A stretch of DNA of 21,890 nt from the NCBI GenBank assembly GCA_021812735.1, contig JAKAMV010000055.1, positions 1 through 21,890 of the forward strand, in the 5' to 3' direction. The stretch is from Chloroflexota bacterium (lineage in GTDB: Bacteria; Chloroflexota; Limnocylindria; Limnocylindrales; CSP1-4). This document shows positions 13,607 through 21,890 of the stretch, one piece after another (position 1 is the first letter of the stretch; each line of letters starts with the position of its first letter). The position numbers were made by a program, and so were the translations under genes. The notes beneath the pieces are model-generated. The model worked only from the letters and a program-made list of their open reading frames with translations, had not been told where the DNA came from and did no database searches.

Positions 13607-15154
13607 CTACTGCTCCGAGCTACGGGGGGCGTGACCGCGGATGCGGAACAGGTGGAAGCCGGCGGGCGGCATCTCCAGGTAGAGGCCACGAGCGAGCAGG
13701 TCGTCGCCGTCGCGCACGTAGCGCGCCTCGCTCAGCTGGTCCTCGAACTCGATGGCCCGTCCGGCGAAATCGGGCAGGTTCAGTGGCACGAAACAACGGC
13801 CCGTGGACGCGCCGAGGTTCGCGACCGCGAGCCGCAGCGAGCGGCGCGGCCCGACCCACAGCCAGGCCACGAACGCGCGGTTGGTGGCGTCACCTCCCCA
13901 GGTCGGCAGTGGCTCGAGATGGACAGGACTGCCGCGGCGGAACGTGTCCGCGGAGATTGCCGCGAGGAGGCGGTCGTAGAAGCGACGGAGGTCGGTGTCG
14001 ATGGGCTCGTCGGGCCGGCGCACGAGCTCGACCGGGGTCCGGATGCGTGCGCCGTCGAGCTGCCCGTCGTGGAGCAGGAGCATGCCCGGGGCAGTCGCAG
14101 TGACCAGCGCGGCAGCCCGCAGGCGGTCGGGGGGCAGGACCGCCGCGGCGCGCGGCTCGTCGTGGTTCTCCAGGAAGCGAACGGAGCGGCGCTGGTAGTC
14201 GAGATCGGCGCGCAGATGCGCCGCTACCTCCTCGCCCGGGCCGGCACGCAGGTGGTCGAGCAGCACCTTGTCGTAGGTGTCATCGAAGCCGAGCTGCTGC
14301 AGGCGGTACTCCAGGCCCCAGTACGCCTCCGCGATCATGAGCACGTCGGGGTATCGCTCGCGCAGACCGCGGATGGCGTGCCACCAGAACTCGCCGGCCG
14401 GGGAATCGCCGGTGGCGGGCGCGGTCGATCGGCCCTGCCATGTCCTGCAGAAGATGTCCTCCAGGACGAGCATCGCCATGTCGCAGCGAACGCCGTCGCA
14501 GCGCGACGCGACCTGGAGGAGCAAATCGGCCATGGCCGTGCGGAGGGCGGGGACCCGATAGTCGAGCTGCGCCGTGTCCCGCCAGGCCGGGAAGTACGGG
14601 TCCCGACCATGCGCCAGCCGGAGGCTGTGGCCGCCGGCACGCACCGTGAACCACCCCCCGGGATCGGCCTCGACGAGGCTGTCGGAGCCCTGGACGTACC
14701 ACTCAGGGTGCCGATGGACCCAGGGGTGATCCGTGGCCGTGTGGTTGGGCACGAAGTCGAGAATCAGACCGACGCCAGCATCGGCCAGGCGCCCGCGGAA
14801 CAGCGCAAGCCCCTCGTCGCCGCCGAGATCCGGAGCAACCTCGTACGCGGCGACCGCATACGGAGACCCCACGATGTCCGCCGGCGAGACGTCGGGGAGG
14901 ATCGCCGCGGCCTGCTTCCGGAGCCCAGTGTCCTCGCGCCAGAACCGCCGTCCGGCCGGGCCGCTGCGCCAGACGCCCATGAGCCACACGAGGTCCGCTC
15001 CCGTCTCGAGTACCGGTGCAAGGTCGTCGCGCCCGACATCAGCGAGCCTGAACCGCCGGCCGTGGCGACGCGACAGCCGCTGCAACCAGGACCGGGCGTC
15101 GATCTCGTACAGGATGGGGTGGCGCGTTTCGCGTACCCGCAGTGGCGGCCTCAT
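13607..15154 (-). CDS. GH13 alpha-amylase-family glycosidase, cytosolic
   Basis: The protein has 515 residues from the ATG at 15154, with GGGA about ten bases upstream; a further upstream open frame lacks protein-like sequence. GH13 regions occur in order: I DFVPNHT (133-139), II GVRCDMA with nucleophile D225, III MIAEAYW with acid/base E276, and IV FLENHDEPRA with H331 and transition-state stabiliser D332. A C-terminal beta domain (LRLAVANLGASTGRCFVPLNL) ends the protein. The catalytic triad is intact. No signal peptide is seen, so an intracellular alpha-glucan, maltooligosaccharide or trehalose-type substrate is likely; the exact specificity is unknown. It faces the glucosidase-methyltransferase pair tail to tail, and the two may serve the same carbohydrate store. 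Confidence 0.9.
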   Translation of the reverse strand: MRPPLRVRETRHPILYEIDARSWLQRLSRRHGRRFRLADVGRDDLAPVLETGADLVWLMGVWRSGPAGRRFWREDTGLRKQAAAILPDVSPADIVGSPYAVAAYEVAPDLGGDEGLALFRGRLADAGVGLILDFVPNHTATDHPWVHRHPEWYVQGSDSLVEADPGGWFTVRAGGHSLRLAHGRDPYFPAWRDTAQLDYRVPALRTAMADLLLQVASRCDGVRCDMAMLVLEDIFCRTWQGRSTAPATGDSPAGEFWWHAIRGLRERYPDVLMIAEAYWGLEYRLQQLGFDDTYDKVLLDHLRAGPGEEVAAHLRADLDYQRRSVRFLENHDEPRAAAVLPPDRLRAAALVTATAPGMLLLHDGQLDGARIRTPVELVRRPDEPIDTDLRRFYDRLLAAISADTFRRGSPVHLEPLPTWGGDATNRAFVAWLWVGPRRSLRLAVANLGASTGRCFVPLNLPDFAGRAIEFEDQLSEARYVRDGDDLLARGLYLEMPPAGFHLFRIRGHAPRSSEQ

Positions 15155-15477
15155 CGGGGCATCCCAGGGAGCGGCCGACCCACGCACGACCGGATGAAGG
15201 GCGTGCGCGCATCCATGCTCGGGAGCCGGCATCCAAGTGACGTGTTCCCGCGCTTCACCGATCTCCTCGCCATAGGTGCGCCGCCGTCGCGGCCGCTCAG
15301 GTCGAGTCTGCCCGAGGTCGCGCGCCCGCGCTGTGTTGCTCCGTACAGGTTGCTCTGCACAGGCGACCCCCGAGGGCGCGGTCGCTGGGCACCGCACGAG
15401 CCGAGTGAGCGGCCACGCTGGCGGCCGCACCCGACCTGGTCCCCGCGGTCGCCCCGAAGCCCGGCGTCCCCGGCCCG
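15155..15477. other. Intergenic region upstream of the GH13 gene
   Basis: About 320 bp lie between the GH13 start and the arsR stop. No domain or convincing ORF is seen, and it presumably holds the GH13 promoter. The one recognisable structure is a 14-bp imperfect tandem repeat at 15335-15362. No terminator with a T-run was found for the mer operon. Confidence 0.55.
15335..15362. repeat. 14-bp imperfect tandem repeat
   Basis: GTTGCTCCGTACAG (15335-15348) is followed directly by GTTGCTCTGCACAG (15349-15362), with two transitions between copies. CTGTG (15331-15335) and CACAG (15358-15362) bracket the pair as short inverted arms. It could be a binding site upstream of the GH13 gene; no regulator is assigned. 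Confidence 0.5.
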
Positions 15478-15858
15478 TCAGCCTGGCACTGCACTCTCGC
15501 GTTCCGTGGCCAGGACCAGGCACGAGCTCAGGCGGGTCGCGTTGTCGCGGACGATGGCCTCGCCGAGGCGAATGATCTCGCGGACACGGTCGTCCACAAG
15601 CCGGTAGCGGTTGTAGCGACCCTCGGCGCGTGCCTCCACGTACCCGCACCAGCGCAGACAGGACAGGTGGCTCGACACACGCCCCTGGGCGAGATCCAGG
15701 CGCTCCACCAGCTCGGTGACGGTCAGGGGTCGTTCGGCCAGCAGTTCCAGGATCCGCACGCGGGTCGGATCGGACAGGCCCTGGTAGAAGGCCGCCAGCA
15801 CCTCGTGGCGGCCCAGCGTGGCTGCGCGGCCGGCAGCCGCCGGTAGATTGCTGGTCAT
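15478..15858 (-). CDS. ArsR-family metal-sensing repressor, CmtR/actinobacterial MerR type
   Basis: The protein has 126 residues from the ATG at 15858. A winged helix-turn-helix runs from about 20 to 95 (LSDPTRVRILELLAERPLTV, TELVERLDLAQGRVSSHLSC). The arsenic motif ELCVCDL is absent. Instead C67 and C71 lie in the recognition helix (SHLSCLRWCGYV) and C113 near the C-terminus (SSCLVL), the layout of Mycobacterium CmtR (C57, C61, C102, Cd/Pb) and of ArsR-type mercury repressors of Streptomyces. As the last gene of the HMA-MerA operon it most likely senses Hg(II), or another thiophilic ion, and represses the promoter at 17613-17644. It lies 52 bases after merA, with a weak ribosome site. Confidence 0.9.
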   Translation of the reverse strand: MTSNLPAAAGRAATLGRHEVLAAFYQGLSDPTRVRILELLAERPLTVTELVERLDLAQGRVSSHLSCLRWCGYVEARAEGRYNRYRLVDDRVREIIRLGEAIVRDNATRLSSCLVLATERESAVPG

Positions 15859-15910
15859 CCCGGGGCGCCGTCGCAGGCGGGGATCAACATGCCCAGTGCG
15901 CGCACCGCGC

Positions 15911-17338
15911 TCATTCCGCGCAGCACGACAGCTTCGACACGTCCCGGCTGAAGGCCTGGGCGCCGATCTTGAGGGCCTCGCTCATGGTCGGGTAGACGTG
16001 GATCAGCTCCACGAAGTCGGCCAGGGTGGCCTGGAAGTGCATGGCCATTGCCGCCTCGTGGATGATCTCGGGCGCTGACTCGCCGATCACGTGGACGCCC
16101 AGCACGCGCTCATCGATGGTGGACGCGATGAACTTCACGAAGCCGGTTGTCTTGTGGACCGCCCCGGCGCGCGGGACGTACATGAGCGGCGTCGTGGCGG
16201 CGACCGCGGGGTCGTGGCGGGCTCGCACCTCGGCCTCGGTCTCGCCCACGACCGCGACCGGCGGGTCCGTGAAGATCGCCCGCGGGATGACGGCGCCGTC
16301 GAACGTCTTGCCGGCGTCGGCGAAGGCGTTGTCGGCGACGATCCGTCCCTGCCGGGCGCCGACCGGGGTGGCCATCTGGGAGCGGTGCTGGCGGCCGATG
16401 ACGTCGCCCGCCGCCCAGATGTGCGCCGCGCTGGTGCGCAGCCGCGCGTCGACGGCGACGGAGCCGTCCTGCTCGACCGCGACCCCGGCTGCCGCGAGGT
16501 TGAGCGTGTCGGTGTTCGGCGTCCGGCCGGTGGCCACGAGGAGCCGGTCGGCCTGGATGCGGCGTCCGGCCCCGGCCTGCTCGACCGAGACCTCCACGCC
16601 GCCGGCGTCGCCGCGGACGTGGTCGACCCGGGCATTGGCGAGGACCTCGATCCCCTCGGCGGTGAACACTTCGGTCAGTCCCTGGCCGAGCTCGGGCTCG
16701 TAGCCGCGCAGGAGCCCGGAGCGGGCGACGACCGTTACCCGGCTGCCCAGGCGGCTGAACATCTGGGCGAGCTCGACCGCGATGTAGCCGCCGCCCAGGA
16801 CGACGAGCGACGCGGGGAGGTCCGTGAGCCGGCCCGCCTCGTCGGCGTCGAGCAGGTCGCTGGTGAGGTAGGGAATGTCCGCCAGGCCCGGGATCGCGGG
16901 GATCGTCGGGCGACTTCCCGTGGCGATCAGGATCCGGTCCCCGGTCACCTGCCGGTCGCCCACCCTCACTCCGTGGGGATCGACAAAGGCGGCATCGCCC
17001 TCGATCAGCTCCAGCTCGGTGAGCCCGCCGGCGACGCTGGCGTACTTCTTCGCCCGGTAGTCCCGGACGACGTCGTCCTTCTGGGCCACGAGCACCGGGA
17101 AGTCGACCTCGACGCTCGCCGGCTTCAGCCCGGCGTACCGGGGGTGCGCCGCCTCGTGGACGATGCGTGCCGCCTCGATGAGGTTCTTCGACGGCAGGCA
17201 GCCCCGGTTGGCGCAGGTCCCGCCGAGCGTCCGGCGTTCGACCATCGCGACGCGCGCCCCGAGGTCCGCCGCGCGGATGGCAGCGGCGAAGGCGGTGGAG
17301 CCCGAGCCCAGGATCAGCAGGTCGAACGGGTCATTCAC
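15911..17338 (-). CDS. merA: Mercuric reductase without N-terminal HMA domain
   Basis: The protein has 475 residues from the GTG at 17338; the start overlaps the preceding HMA gene by eight bases, and the open frame further upstream is out of register with that gene. The FAD site is [14 protein letters not shown] (7-20), the redox pair is C42/C47 in [13 protein letters not shown], the NADPH motif is [14 protein letters not shown], and the second FAD contact is [10 protein letters not shown]. The C-terminal dimerisation domain ends in LSCCAE, the vicinal cysteines (472/473) that deliver Hg(II) to the active site; [10 protein letters not shown] contains the conserved Tyr. These C-terminal cysteines separate MerA from lipoamide or glutathione reductases. 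It reduces Hg(II) to volatile Hg(0) with NADPH in the cytosol. No merB or merT is present in the window. Confidence 0.95.
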   Translation of the reverse strand: MNDPFDLLILGSGSTAFAAAIRAADLGARVAMVERRTLGGTCANRGCLPSKNLIEAARIVHEAAHPRYAGLKPASVEVDFPVLVAQKDDVVRDYRAKKYASVAGGLTELELIEGDAAFVDPHGVRVGDRQVTGDRILIATGSRPTIPAIPGLADIPYLTSDLLDADEAGRLTDLPASLVVLGGGYIAVELAQMFSRLGSRVTVVARSGLLRGYEPELGQGLTEVFTAEGIEVLANARVDHVRGDAGGVEVSVEQAGAGRRIQADRLLVATGRTPNTDTLNLAAAGVAVEQDGSVAVDARLRTSAAHIWAAGDVIGRQHRSQMATPVGARQGRIVADNAFADAGKTFDGAVIPRAIFTDPPVAVVGETEAEVRARHDPAVAATTPLMYVPRAGAVHKTTGFVKFIASTIDERVLGVHVIGESAPEIIHEAAMAMHFQATLADFVELIHVYPTMSEALKIGAQAFSRDVSKLSCCAE

Positions 17339-17579
17339 CGGAGGCCGCCCGGCGCCGCCGCTCGAAGGCGTTGTACTGGCCGATGGCACGCACGGCGGTG
17401 GCCAGTGCGGCCGCCTGGACGTCCGGGCGCGCGGTGACGACCGCACTGCGCGTGGCGAGGTCGACGGTCGCCGACTCGACGCCGGGTACGGACTCCAGCG
17501 CCTCGGTGACATGCACGACGCAGTCGTCGCAGGTCATGCCTCCGACGCCGAGGTCGATGTAGACGAGTGGCTGGTTCAT
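17331..17579 (-). CDS. Free heavy-metal-associated (HMA) domain protein, NmerA-like
   Basis: The protein has 82 residues from the ATG at 17579, with AGGAG at 17589-17593, nine bases before the start. The fold is a single ferredoxin-like HMA domain: GGMTCDDC holds the metal-binding cysteine pair, followed by [20 protein letters not shown] and [20 protein letters not shown]. It lacks the signal peptide of periplasmic MerP, so it should stay in the cytosol. It is the first gene of the operon and overlaps merA by eight bases. The likely job is that of NmerA, the domain often fused to MerA, which catches Hg(II) and hands it to the MerA C-terminal cysteines. A copper chaperone is the alternative, but the neighbours favour mercury. 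Confidence 0.9.
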   Translation of the reverse strand: MNQPLVYIDLGVGGMTCDDCVVHVTEALESVPGVESATVDLATRSAVVTARPDVQAAALATAVRAIGQYNAFERRRRAASGE

Positions 17580-17612
17580 GGTCGAGTGCTCCTGTTGAAT
17601 GCGCCGTTGCTT

Positions 17613-17644
17613 ATGCAAATACTGTATCACGTATGCATGGACAA
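17613..17644 (-). promoter_or_regulatory. Promoter and operator of the mer operon
   Basis: On the minus strand, TTGTCC (17639-17644) and TATTTG (17616-17621) are 17 bases apart, as for a housekeeping promoter. Between and over them lie ATGCAAATAC (17613-17622) and GTATGCAT (17631-17638), an inverted repeat with a two-base bulge, plus ATACTGTAT (17619-17627). This AT-rich dyad is a good candidate operator for the ArsR-family repressor encoded at the end of the operon. Confidence 0.5.
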
Positions 17645-17698
17645 GGCCGACGAGATGTTCGTGTTTGCCAGGTGAGGCTGCCGGGAGTCCTGAGGTTC

Positions 17699-17714
17699 GG
17701 CCGGTCAACCGGCC
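17699..17714 (-). terminator. Hairpin spanning the pgi stop codon
   Basis: GGCCGG (17699-17704) and CCGGCC (17709-17714) form a perfect 6-bp stem; the four-base loop holds the pgi TGA stop. It sits at the end of the zwf-HAD-tal-pgi operon, just ahead of the mer promoter. No T-run follows, so terminator function is tentative. Confidence 0.4.
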
Positions 17715-19357
17715 CGGCGGACGCTGCGGTAGCGCGCGATGAGCGCGTTCGTCGATGAGTCGTGGCCCGCCGCTGGCTCATCCGCGGCGGTCAGCTCGGC
17801 GGCCACCCGGGTCGCGAGGACCTTGCCCAGCTCGACTCCCCACTGGTCGAAGGAGTCCAGGTTCCAGATCGTCCCCTGCGTGAAGACGCTGTGCTCGTAC
17901 AGGGCCACGAGCCGGCCGAGCGTCGTGGGCGTCAGCCGCTCGGCGAGGATCGTGTTCGACGGTCGGTTGCCCTCGAAGACACGGTGGGGCACCAGCCACT
18001 CGGGCGTCCCCTCGACCCGGACCTGGTCGGCGGTCCTGCCGAAGGCCAGTGCCTCGGTCTGGGCGATGAGGTTCGCCGTCAGCAGGTCGTGGTGGTCTCC
18101 GAGCGGGTTGAGCGGCTGCAGGAAGCCGATGAAGTCGGCCGGGATGAGGCGTGTCCCCTGGTGGATCAGCTGGTAGAACGAGTGCTGCCCATTGGTGCCG
18201 GGCTCGCCCCAGAAGATCGGTCCGGTCTCGTAATCCACCCGCGTGCCGTCGAGGGTCACGCTCTTGCCGTTCGACTCCATCGTGAGCTGCTGGAGGTAGG
18301 CTGGGAAGCGTTCGAGGTACTGGTCGTACGGGAGGACGGCGACCGTCTGGGTCCCGAAGAAGTTCGCGTACCAGACCGTCAGCAGGCCGAGGAGCACCGG
18401 CAGGTTGCGCTCGAATGGCGCCGTCCGGAAGTGCTCGTCCATCTCGTGGAAGCCCGCCAGCATGGCCCGGAAGTGCTCCGGGCCGATCGCGAGCATGGTT
18501 GACAGGCCGATCGCCGAATCCATCGAGTAGCGCCCACCGACCCAGTCCCAGAAGCCGAACATGTTGACGGTGTCGATGCCGAACCTCGCCGCCTCCACCG
18601 CGTTCGTCGAGACCGCCACGAAATGGCGGGCCACGGCGGCTTCGTCACCCAGCCCCGCGACGATCCAGCGACGCGCGGCGGCGGCGTTGCGCATGGTCTC
18701 GACGGTGGTGAAGGTCTTCGACGAGACGATGAACAGCGTCTCGGCGGGGTCGAGATCACGGGTCGCCTCCATGAACGCGGTGCCGTCCACGTTGGACACG
18801 AAGCGGAACGTCAGGTCCCGCCGCGAATACGCACGGAGCGCCCGGTAGGCCATGACCGGACCGAGGTCCGATCCGCCGATGCCGATATTGACCACGTTGC
18901 GTATGCGCCGGCCGGAGTGGCCCAGCCAGTGGCCGTCTCGCACGCTGTCCGCAAACGCGGCCATCCGATTGAGCACGGCATGCACATCGGGCACGACGTT
19001 GCGGCCGTCGACCATGACGGATTCGCCACTGGGCGCTCGTAGGGCCGTGTGCAGGACCGCCCGATCCTCGGTGACGTTGATGTGCTCGCCATCGAACATC
19101 GCGTCGATGCGCTCCCGGAGCCCGGACTCCTCGGCCAGCCGGAGAAGCAGCGCGAGCGTCTCGTCGGTCACCCGGTTCTTCGAGTAGTCGAGGAAGATGC
19201 CGGCGGCTTCGAGCGTGAGGCGCGTGCCGCGCTGCGGGTCGGCCGCGAACAGGTCACGAAGGTGGGCTTCCGAGACCTTGGCGTGGTGCCGCTCCAGCGC
19301 CGACCAGGCGGGTCGCTGGTGCAGGGCTGCGATCACGCGGGCCTGCGGCGCGCTCAT
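17705..19357 (-). CDS. pgi: Glucose-6-phosphate isomerase
   Basis: The protein has 550 residues from the ATG at 19357, the normal length for the long bacterial/eukaryotic-type enzyme; the start overlaps the tal stop as ATGA. Diagnostic segments are [13 protein letters not shown] (phosphate binding), [12 protein letters not shown], the signature [41 protein letters not shown] with catalytic Glu and His, and the C-terminal [13 protein letters not shown] with the ring-opening Lys. It interconverts glucose-6-phosphate and fructose-6-phosphate in the cytosol. As the last gene of the pentose-phosphate operon it returns fructose-6-phosphate made by transaldolase to glucose-6-phosphate for another oxidative round. 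Confidence 0.97.
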   Translation of the reverse strand: MSAPQARVIAALHQRPAWSALERHHAKVSEAHLRDLFAADPQRGTRLTLEAAGIFLDYSKNRVTDETLALLLRLAEESGLRERIDAMFDGEHINVTEDRAVLHTALRAPSGESVMVDGRNVVPDVHAVLNRMAAFADSVRDGHWLGHSGRRIRNVVNIGIGGSDLGPVMAYRALRAYSRRDLTFRFVSNVDGTAFMEATRDLDPAETLFIVSSKTFTTVETMRNAAAARRWIVAGLGDEAAVARHFVAVSTNAVEAARFGIDTVNMFGFWDWVGGRYSMDSAIGLSTMLAIGPEHFRAMLAGFHEMDEHFRTAPFERNLPVLLGLLTVWYANFFGTQTVAVLPYDQYLERFPAYLQQLTMESNGKSVTLDGTRVDYETGPIFWGEPGTNGQHSFYQLIHQGTRLIPADFIGFLQPLNPLGDHHDLLTANLIAQTEALAFGRTADQVRVEGTPEWLVPHRVFEGNRPSNTILAERLTPTTLGRLVALYEHSVFTQGTIWNLDSFDQWGVELGKVLATRVAAELTAADEPAAGHDSSTNALIARYRSVRRAG

Positions 19358-20439
19358 CGGGCCGCCGCCAGGGTGCCGCTCTTCGCCGCGATGCACGCCA
19401 GCAGCCGCTCCCAGGAGCGGACGAACGCCGCGGCCCCGTCCTCCTGGAGCCGCCGCCCCACGTCGTCGATGTCGACGCCCGCCGCGCCGATGGTGGCCAG
19501 GACCTCCTCCGCGTCGCCCCCGTCCGCCGGCAGCAGGGACCCGACGGCCCCGTGATCCGCGAACGCCAGAAGCGTCGCCTCGGGCATCGTGTTGACGGTG
19601 TGGGGCGCCGCGAGCCCGGCGACGTAGAGGGTGTCGGACGCGTCCGGATTCTTGGTCCCGGTGCTCGCGAACAGGAGCCGCTGCGGCCGGGCGCCCTCGT
19701 TCTCGAGGCGTTGCCACCGGTCGGAGCCGAGCATCTGCCGATACGCCGCGTAGATCCGCCGGCCCATGGCCAGCCCCAGCGTCGTCTCGAGGGCCGCCGG
19801 GACCCTCCCGGCCACCGCCGCGTCCCATCGGCTGACGAATACCGACGCGACCGACGCGACGCCCGGATCAAGGCCGACTTCGATCCGCCGCTCGATGGCG
19901 CGCATGTACGCGTCCGCGGCGGCAACGTAGTGCGCTGCGGTGAACAGCAGCGTCACGTTGACCGGGATGCCGGCGTAGATCGCCTCCTCGATCGCGAGCA
20001 GGCCCGCCTCCGTGCCCGGGATCTTGATGAACAGGTTGGGGCGGTCCGCGCGGCCGTGGAGCCGGATCGCCTCGCGGACGGTGGCCGCGGTGTCGTGCGC
20101 CAGCAGCGGGGAGACCTCGAGCGACACCCAGCCGTCCACCCCGCGGGACCGGGCGAAGATCGGCCGGAACGCGTCGGCGGCCTGGCGCAGGTCGTCGAGA
20201 GCCAGCTCGAAGAACAGGTCCTCGGCCGCAAGGCCGGCCTCCCGGCCCACGCGGATTGGGACGTCGTAGGCGTCGGTGCCCTCGATCGCCTTGTCGTAGA
20301 TCGTGGCGTTCGAGGTGAGGCCGGTCACCGAGAGATCGCCGATGTACTGGGCGAGCGTCCCGCTCGTGAGCAGGTCACGGGTGATGTTGTCGAGCCACAG
20401 GCTCTGGCCCGCGTGGTGCAGGGCGGCGGTGGGGTTCAT
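19354..20439 (-). CDS. tal: Transaldolase
   Basis: The protein has 361 residues from the ATG at 20439, with ATGA overlaps at both ends. [12 protein letters not shown] near the start and [15 protein letters not shown] match the long transaldolase class of actinobacteria, cyanobacteria and Chloroflexota. The Schiff-base lysine is K139 in [33 protein letters not shown] and [11 protein letters not shown] follow in the expected order of the beta/alpha barrel. It transfers a dihydroxyacetone unit between sedoheptulose-7-phosphate and glyceraldehyde-3-phosphate. Some relatives are fused to phosphoglucose isomerase; here the two are separate genes that overlap by only four bases, in the order such a fusion would have. 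Confidence 0.96.
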   Translation of the reverse strand: MNPTAALHHAGQSLWLDNITRDLLTSGTLAQYIGDLSVTGLTSNATIYDKAIEGTDAYDVPIRVGREAGLAAEDLFFELALDDLRQAADAFRPIFARSRGVDGWVSLEVSPLLAHDTAATVREAIRLHGRADRPNLFIKIPGTEAGLLAIEEAIYAGIPVNVTLLFTAAHYVAAADAYMRAIERRIEVGLDPGVASVASVFVSRWDAAVAGRVPAALETTLGLAMGRRIYAAYRQMLGSDRWQRLENEGARPQRLLFASTGTKNPDASDTLYVAGLAAPHTVNTMPEATLLAFADHGAVGSLLPADGGDAEEVLATIGAAGVDIDDVGRRLQEDGAAAFVRSWERLLACIAAKSGTLAAAR

Positions 20440-21116
20440 CGGGCATTCTCCGGGAAGGCGGTGAGGTCGAGGTTGACGATGTCGGCGATCGCGTCGACGG
20501 AGCGGTCGGCGGGCGGGAAGGTGTCGTGCTCCGCCGCGTGGGCGTACTTGCCCTGGCAGACGTGGAGGGTGATGAGGCGGTCGCCCAGCCGATCCTTCGC
20601 GGCCGCCAGGATCCGCGGCTTGTCGTCGACGAGGACGTAGCGCTCGGCCGGGAGCCGCCGCTCGACCTCGCCCAGGTGGTCCTCCTTGTGGGCGAAGACG
20701 AACACGCGCCCGGCGACCAGATCGGCGAACCCTGCCCGCGCGATCTTGGCGGGCTGATAGACCGGGTCGCCATCCGAGAGGATCGCGGCGTGACCGAACG
20801 CGCCTGCGCGGCGCAACGCCTCGTGCGCCCCCGGGAATGCGGCGGACCCGTACGGGTACGCGAGCACCGCGTCCGCCAGGGCCGGGAAGCCCGGCTCGTC
20901 CGGAAACGTCGGCGTGAAGCGCTCGAGCGTGTGCGGGAAGTTGACGTAGTCGCACTCGTGCCGGATCTCCTCGTAGATCTCCCAGAACCGCGCTGCTCGC
21001 CCGGGACCGACCGTCCGATCGATGGCCGCCACAAGGTCCCGCCGGACGCGGTCGTTGTCGAGCAGGGTGTTGTCAACGTCGAACAGGAAGGCGACGGGAA
21101 CCCGCGCCGCGCTCAC
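20436..21116 (-). CDS. HAD-superfamily phosphatase
   Basis: The protein has 226 residues from the GTG at 21116, which overlaps the zwf stop as GTGA; a longer in-frame start would run back into zwf. Motif I is FLFDVDNTLLDND with the nucleophile Asp and acid/base Asp, motif II is AAILSDGDP, motif III is the Lys in AHKEDHLGEVE and motif IV is YVLVDDKPRIL. An alpha-helical C1 cap lies between motifs I and II. All four catalytic motifs are intact, so it should hydrolyse a phosphoester in the cytosol. Its tight coupling inside a pentose-phosphate operon points to a sugar phosphate or a damaged or side product of that pathway, but the substrate is unknown. Confidence 0.9.
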   Translation of the reverse strand: MSAARVPVAFLFDVDNTLLDNDRVRRDLVAAIDRTVGPGRAARFWEIYEEIRHECDYVNFPHTLERFTPTFPDEPGFPALADAVLAYPYGSAAFPGAHEALRRAGAFGHAAILSDGDPVYQPAKIARAGFADLVAGRVFVFAHKEDHLGEVERRLPAERYVLVDDKPRILAAAKDRLGDRLITLHVCQGKYAHAAEHDTFPPADRSVDAIADIVNLDLTAFPENAR

Positions 21117-21890
21117 GTAAGCACCGGGGGGGTGTGCCACGCGCCGACCGGGCCGATCAGCTCGTCGGCGGCGTCCGGGCCCCAGGAGCCGGACGGGTAC
21201 GGGTGCACCGACCGGGTGGGCTGCAGCGCGGGCTCGACGATCCGCCAGCACTCCTCGACGCCGTCCTGCCGGGCGAACAGCGCCTGGCGCCCCTCGATCG
21301 CGTCGAAAAGGAGCCGCTCATACGCCTCGGCCTGCTCGCCGAGCGACCGCTCGTAAGTGAACGCGAGCGGCACCGGACGTGTCTCCATCGTCTCGCCGGG
21401 GATCTTGGCCTGGAGCGACAGCTCGATCCCTTCGTTCCCTCCGCCCAGCCGGAGGCGGAGGTGGTTGGGGTGGGGCACCGGCGTGCCCGCCTCGGCGAAC
21501 AGGAGGCGGGGCGGCTCATTGAACTCGATCACCACCTCGAGGGCGGTCCCGCCAAGGCGCTTGCCGGCTCGCAGGAAGAAGGGAACTCCGGCCCAGCGCC
21601 ACGACTCGATGTCGAGCCGCAGCGCGATGTAGGTCTCGACGTCGGAGTCGGGCTTCACGCCCGCCTCGTCGCGATACCCGTCGTACTGTCCGCGCACGAC
21701 GACGGCCCGGTCGACCGAGGTCGTCGCGCGGAAGACCTTGACCTTCTCGTCCCGCAACGCATCTGCATCGGCTCCGACGGGCGGCTCCATGGCCAGCAGG
21801 GCAACCACCTGGAGCAGGTGGTTCTGGACGACGTCGCGCAGCGCGCCCACCTCCTCGTAGAAGGCGCCGCGCCCCTCGACGCCGAACGAC
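21113..21890 (-). CDS. zwf: Glucose-6-phosphate dehydrogenase, C-terminal part
   Basis: The gene runs off the right edge, leaving about 258 codons. It opens with SFGVEGRGAFYEEVGALRD and VVQNHLLQVVALLAMEPP, the conserved centre of G6PD. YIALRLDIESWRWAGVPFFL and RAGKRL follow, with the Lys/Arg that bind substrate, then the C-terminal beta sheet and WRIVEPAL near the end. The N-terminal Rossmann domain and the catalytic His segment are beyond the window. It oxidises glucose-6-phosphate to 6-phosphogluconolactone with NAD(P)+, the entry step of the oxidative pentose phosphate pathway, and it is the most upstream visible gene of the operon. Its stop overlaps the HAD gene start. Confidence 0.96.
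   Translation of the reverse strand, partial: SFGVEGRGAFYEEVGALRDVVQNHLLQVVALLAMEPPVGADADALRDEKVKVFRATTSVDRAVVVRGQYDGYRDEAGVKPDSDVETYIALRLDIESWRWAGVPFFLRAGKRLGGTALEVVIEFNEPPRLLFAEAGTPVPHPNHLRLRLGGGNEGIELSLQAKIPGETMETRPVPLAFTYERSLGEQAEAYERLLFDAIEGRQALFARQDGVEECWRIVEPALQPTRSVHPYPSGSWGPDAADELIGPVGAWHTPPVLT

Noticed and set aside
15331..15362. Classical MerR operator (TCCGTAC half-site at 15340-15346)
   Set aside because: Only one half of the Tn501-type dyad is present, the second copy is diverged and in direct orientation, no MerR-family gene is seen, and the site lies behind the mer operon rather than before it.
15911..17338. Dihydrolipoamide dehydrogenase or glutathione reductase
   Set aside because: The C-terminal vicinal cysteines in LSCCAE and the linked HMA and ArsR genes are specific to mercuric reductase.

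Overview
This is a GC-rich (roughly 70% by eye), densely coded chromosomal window with many 4-base stop/start overlaps (ATGA or GTGA). No rRNA, tRNA, CRISPR array or intact insertion sequence was seen. Gene types and base composition fit a high-GC soil or aquatic bacterium, such as a Chloroflexota lineage (Limnocylindria-like) or an Actinomycetota. That placement is inference, because no marker gene is present.

Layout. 1-662 (+): the 3' end of a coiled-coil AAA/SMC-type ATPase, convergent with a SAM methyltransferase (637-1374, -). 1496-4065 (-): a vapBC-type toxin-antitoxin pair, then mtnA and a fuculose-aldolase-type class II aldolase joined by a GTGA overlap. A 20-bp tandem repeat that can fold into serial RNA hairpins sits in the mtnA leader. 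4170-8907 (-): an ECF sigma factor, a transmembrane putative anti-sigma factor carrying a nine-repeat beta-propeller outside the membrane, and a related propeller lipoprotein. A good ECF-type promoter precedes the sigma gene. 9022-9835: a truncated ABC-2 permease remnant, a possible 53-residue small ORF and otherwise empty sequence. 9836-13443 (+): a large MGH1/GH63-like glucosidase translationally coupled to a methyltransferase. 13607-15154 (-): a cytosolic GH13 alpha-amylase-family enzyme. 15478-17579 (-): a compact mercury-resistance operon made of a free heavy-metal-binding domain, a mercuric reductase lacking that domain, and a CmtR-like ArsR repressor, with an AT-rich promoter/operator in front. 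17705-21890 (-): a pentose-phosphate/glycolysis operon, zwf (partial), HAD phosphatase, tal, pgi, every junction a 4-base overlap.

How the parts work together. The zwf-HAD-tal-pgi block routes glucose-6-phosphate through the oxidative pentose phosphate pathway and back. The glucosidase and GH13 genes could feed sugars from internal glucans. MtnA plus aldolase probably salvages the ribose part of methylthioadenosine or 5'-deoxyadenosine as DHAP. The mer genes detoxify Hg(II), passing the ion from a separate cytosolic HMA protein to MerA. The sigma/propeller module is the least conventional part: it looks like an envelope-sensing system in which a beta-propeller is fused to the membrane anchor that holds the sigma factor, with a secreted propeller lipoprotein next door as a candidate ligand or co-sensor.
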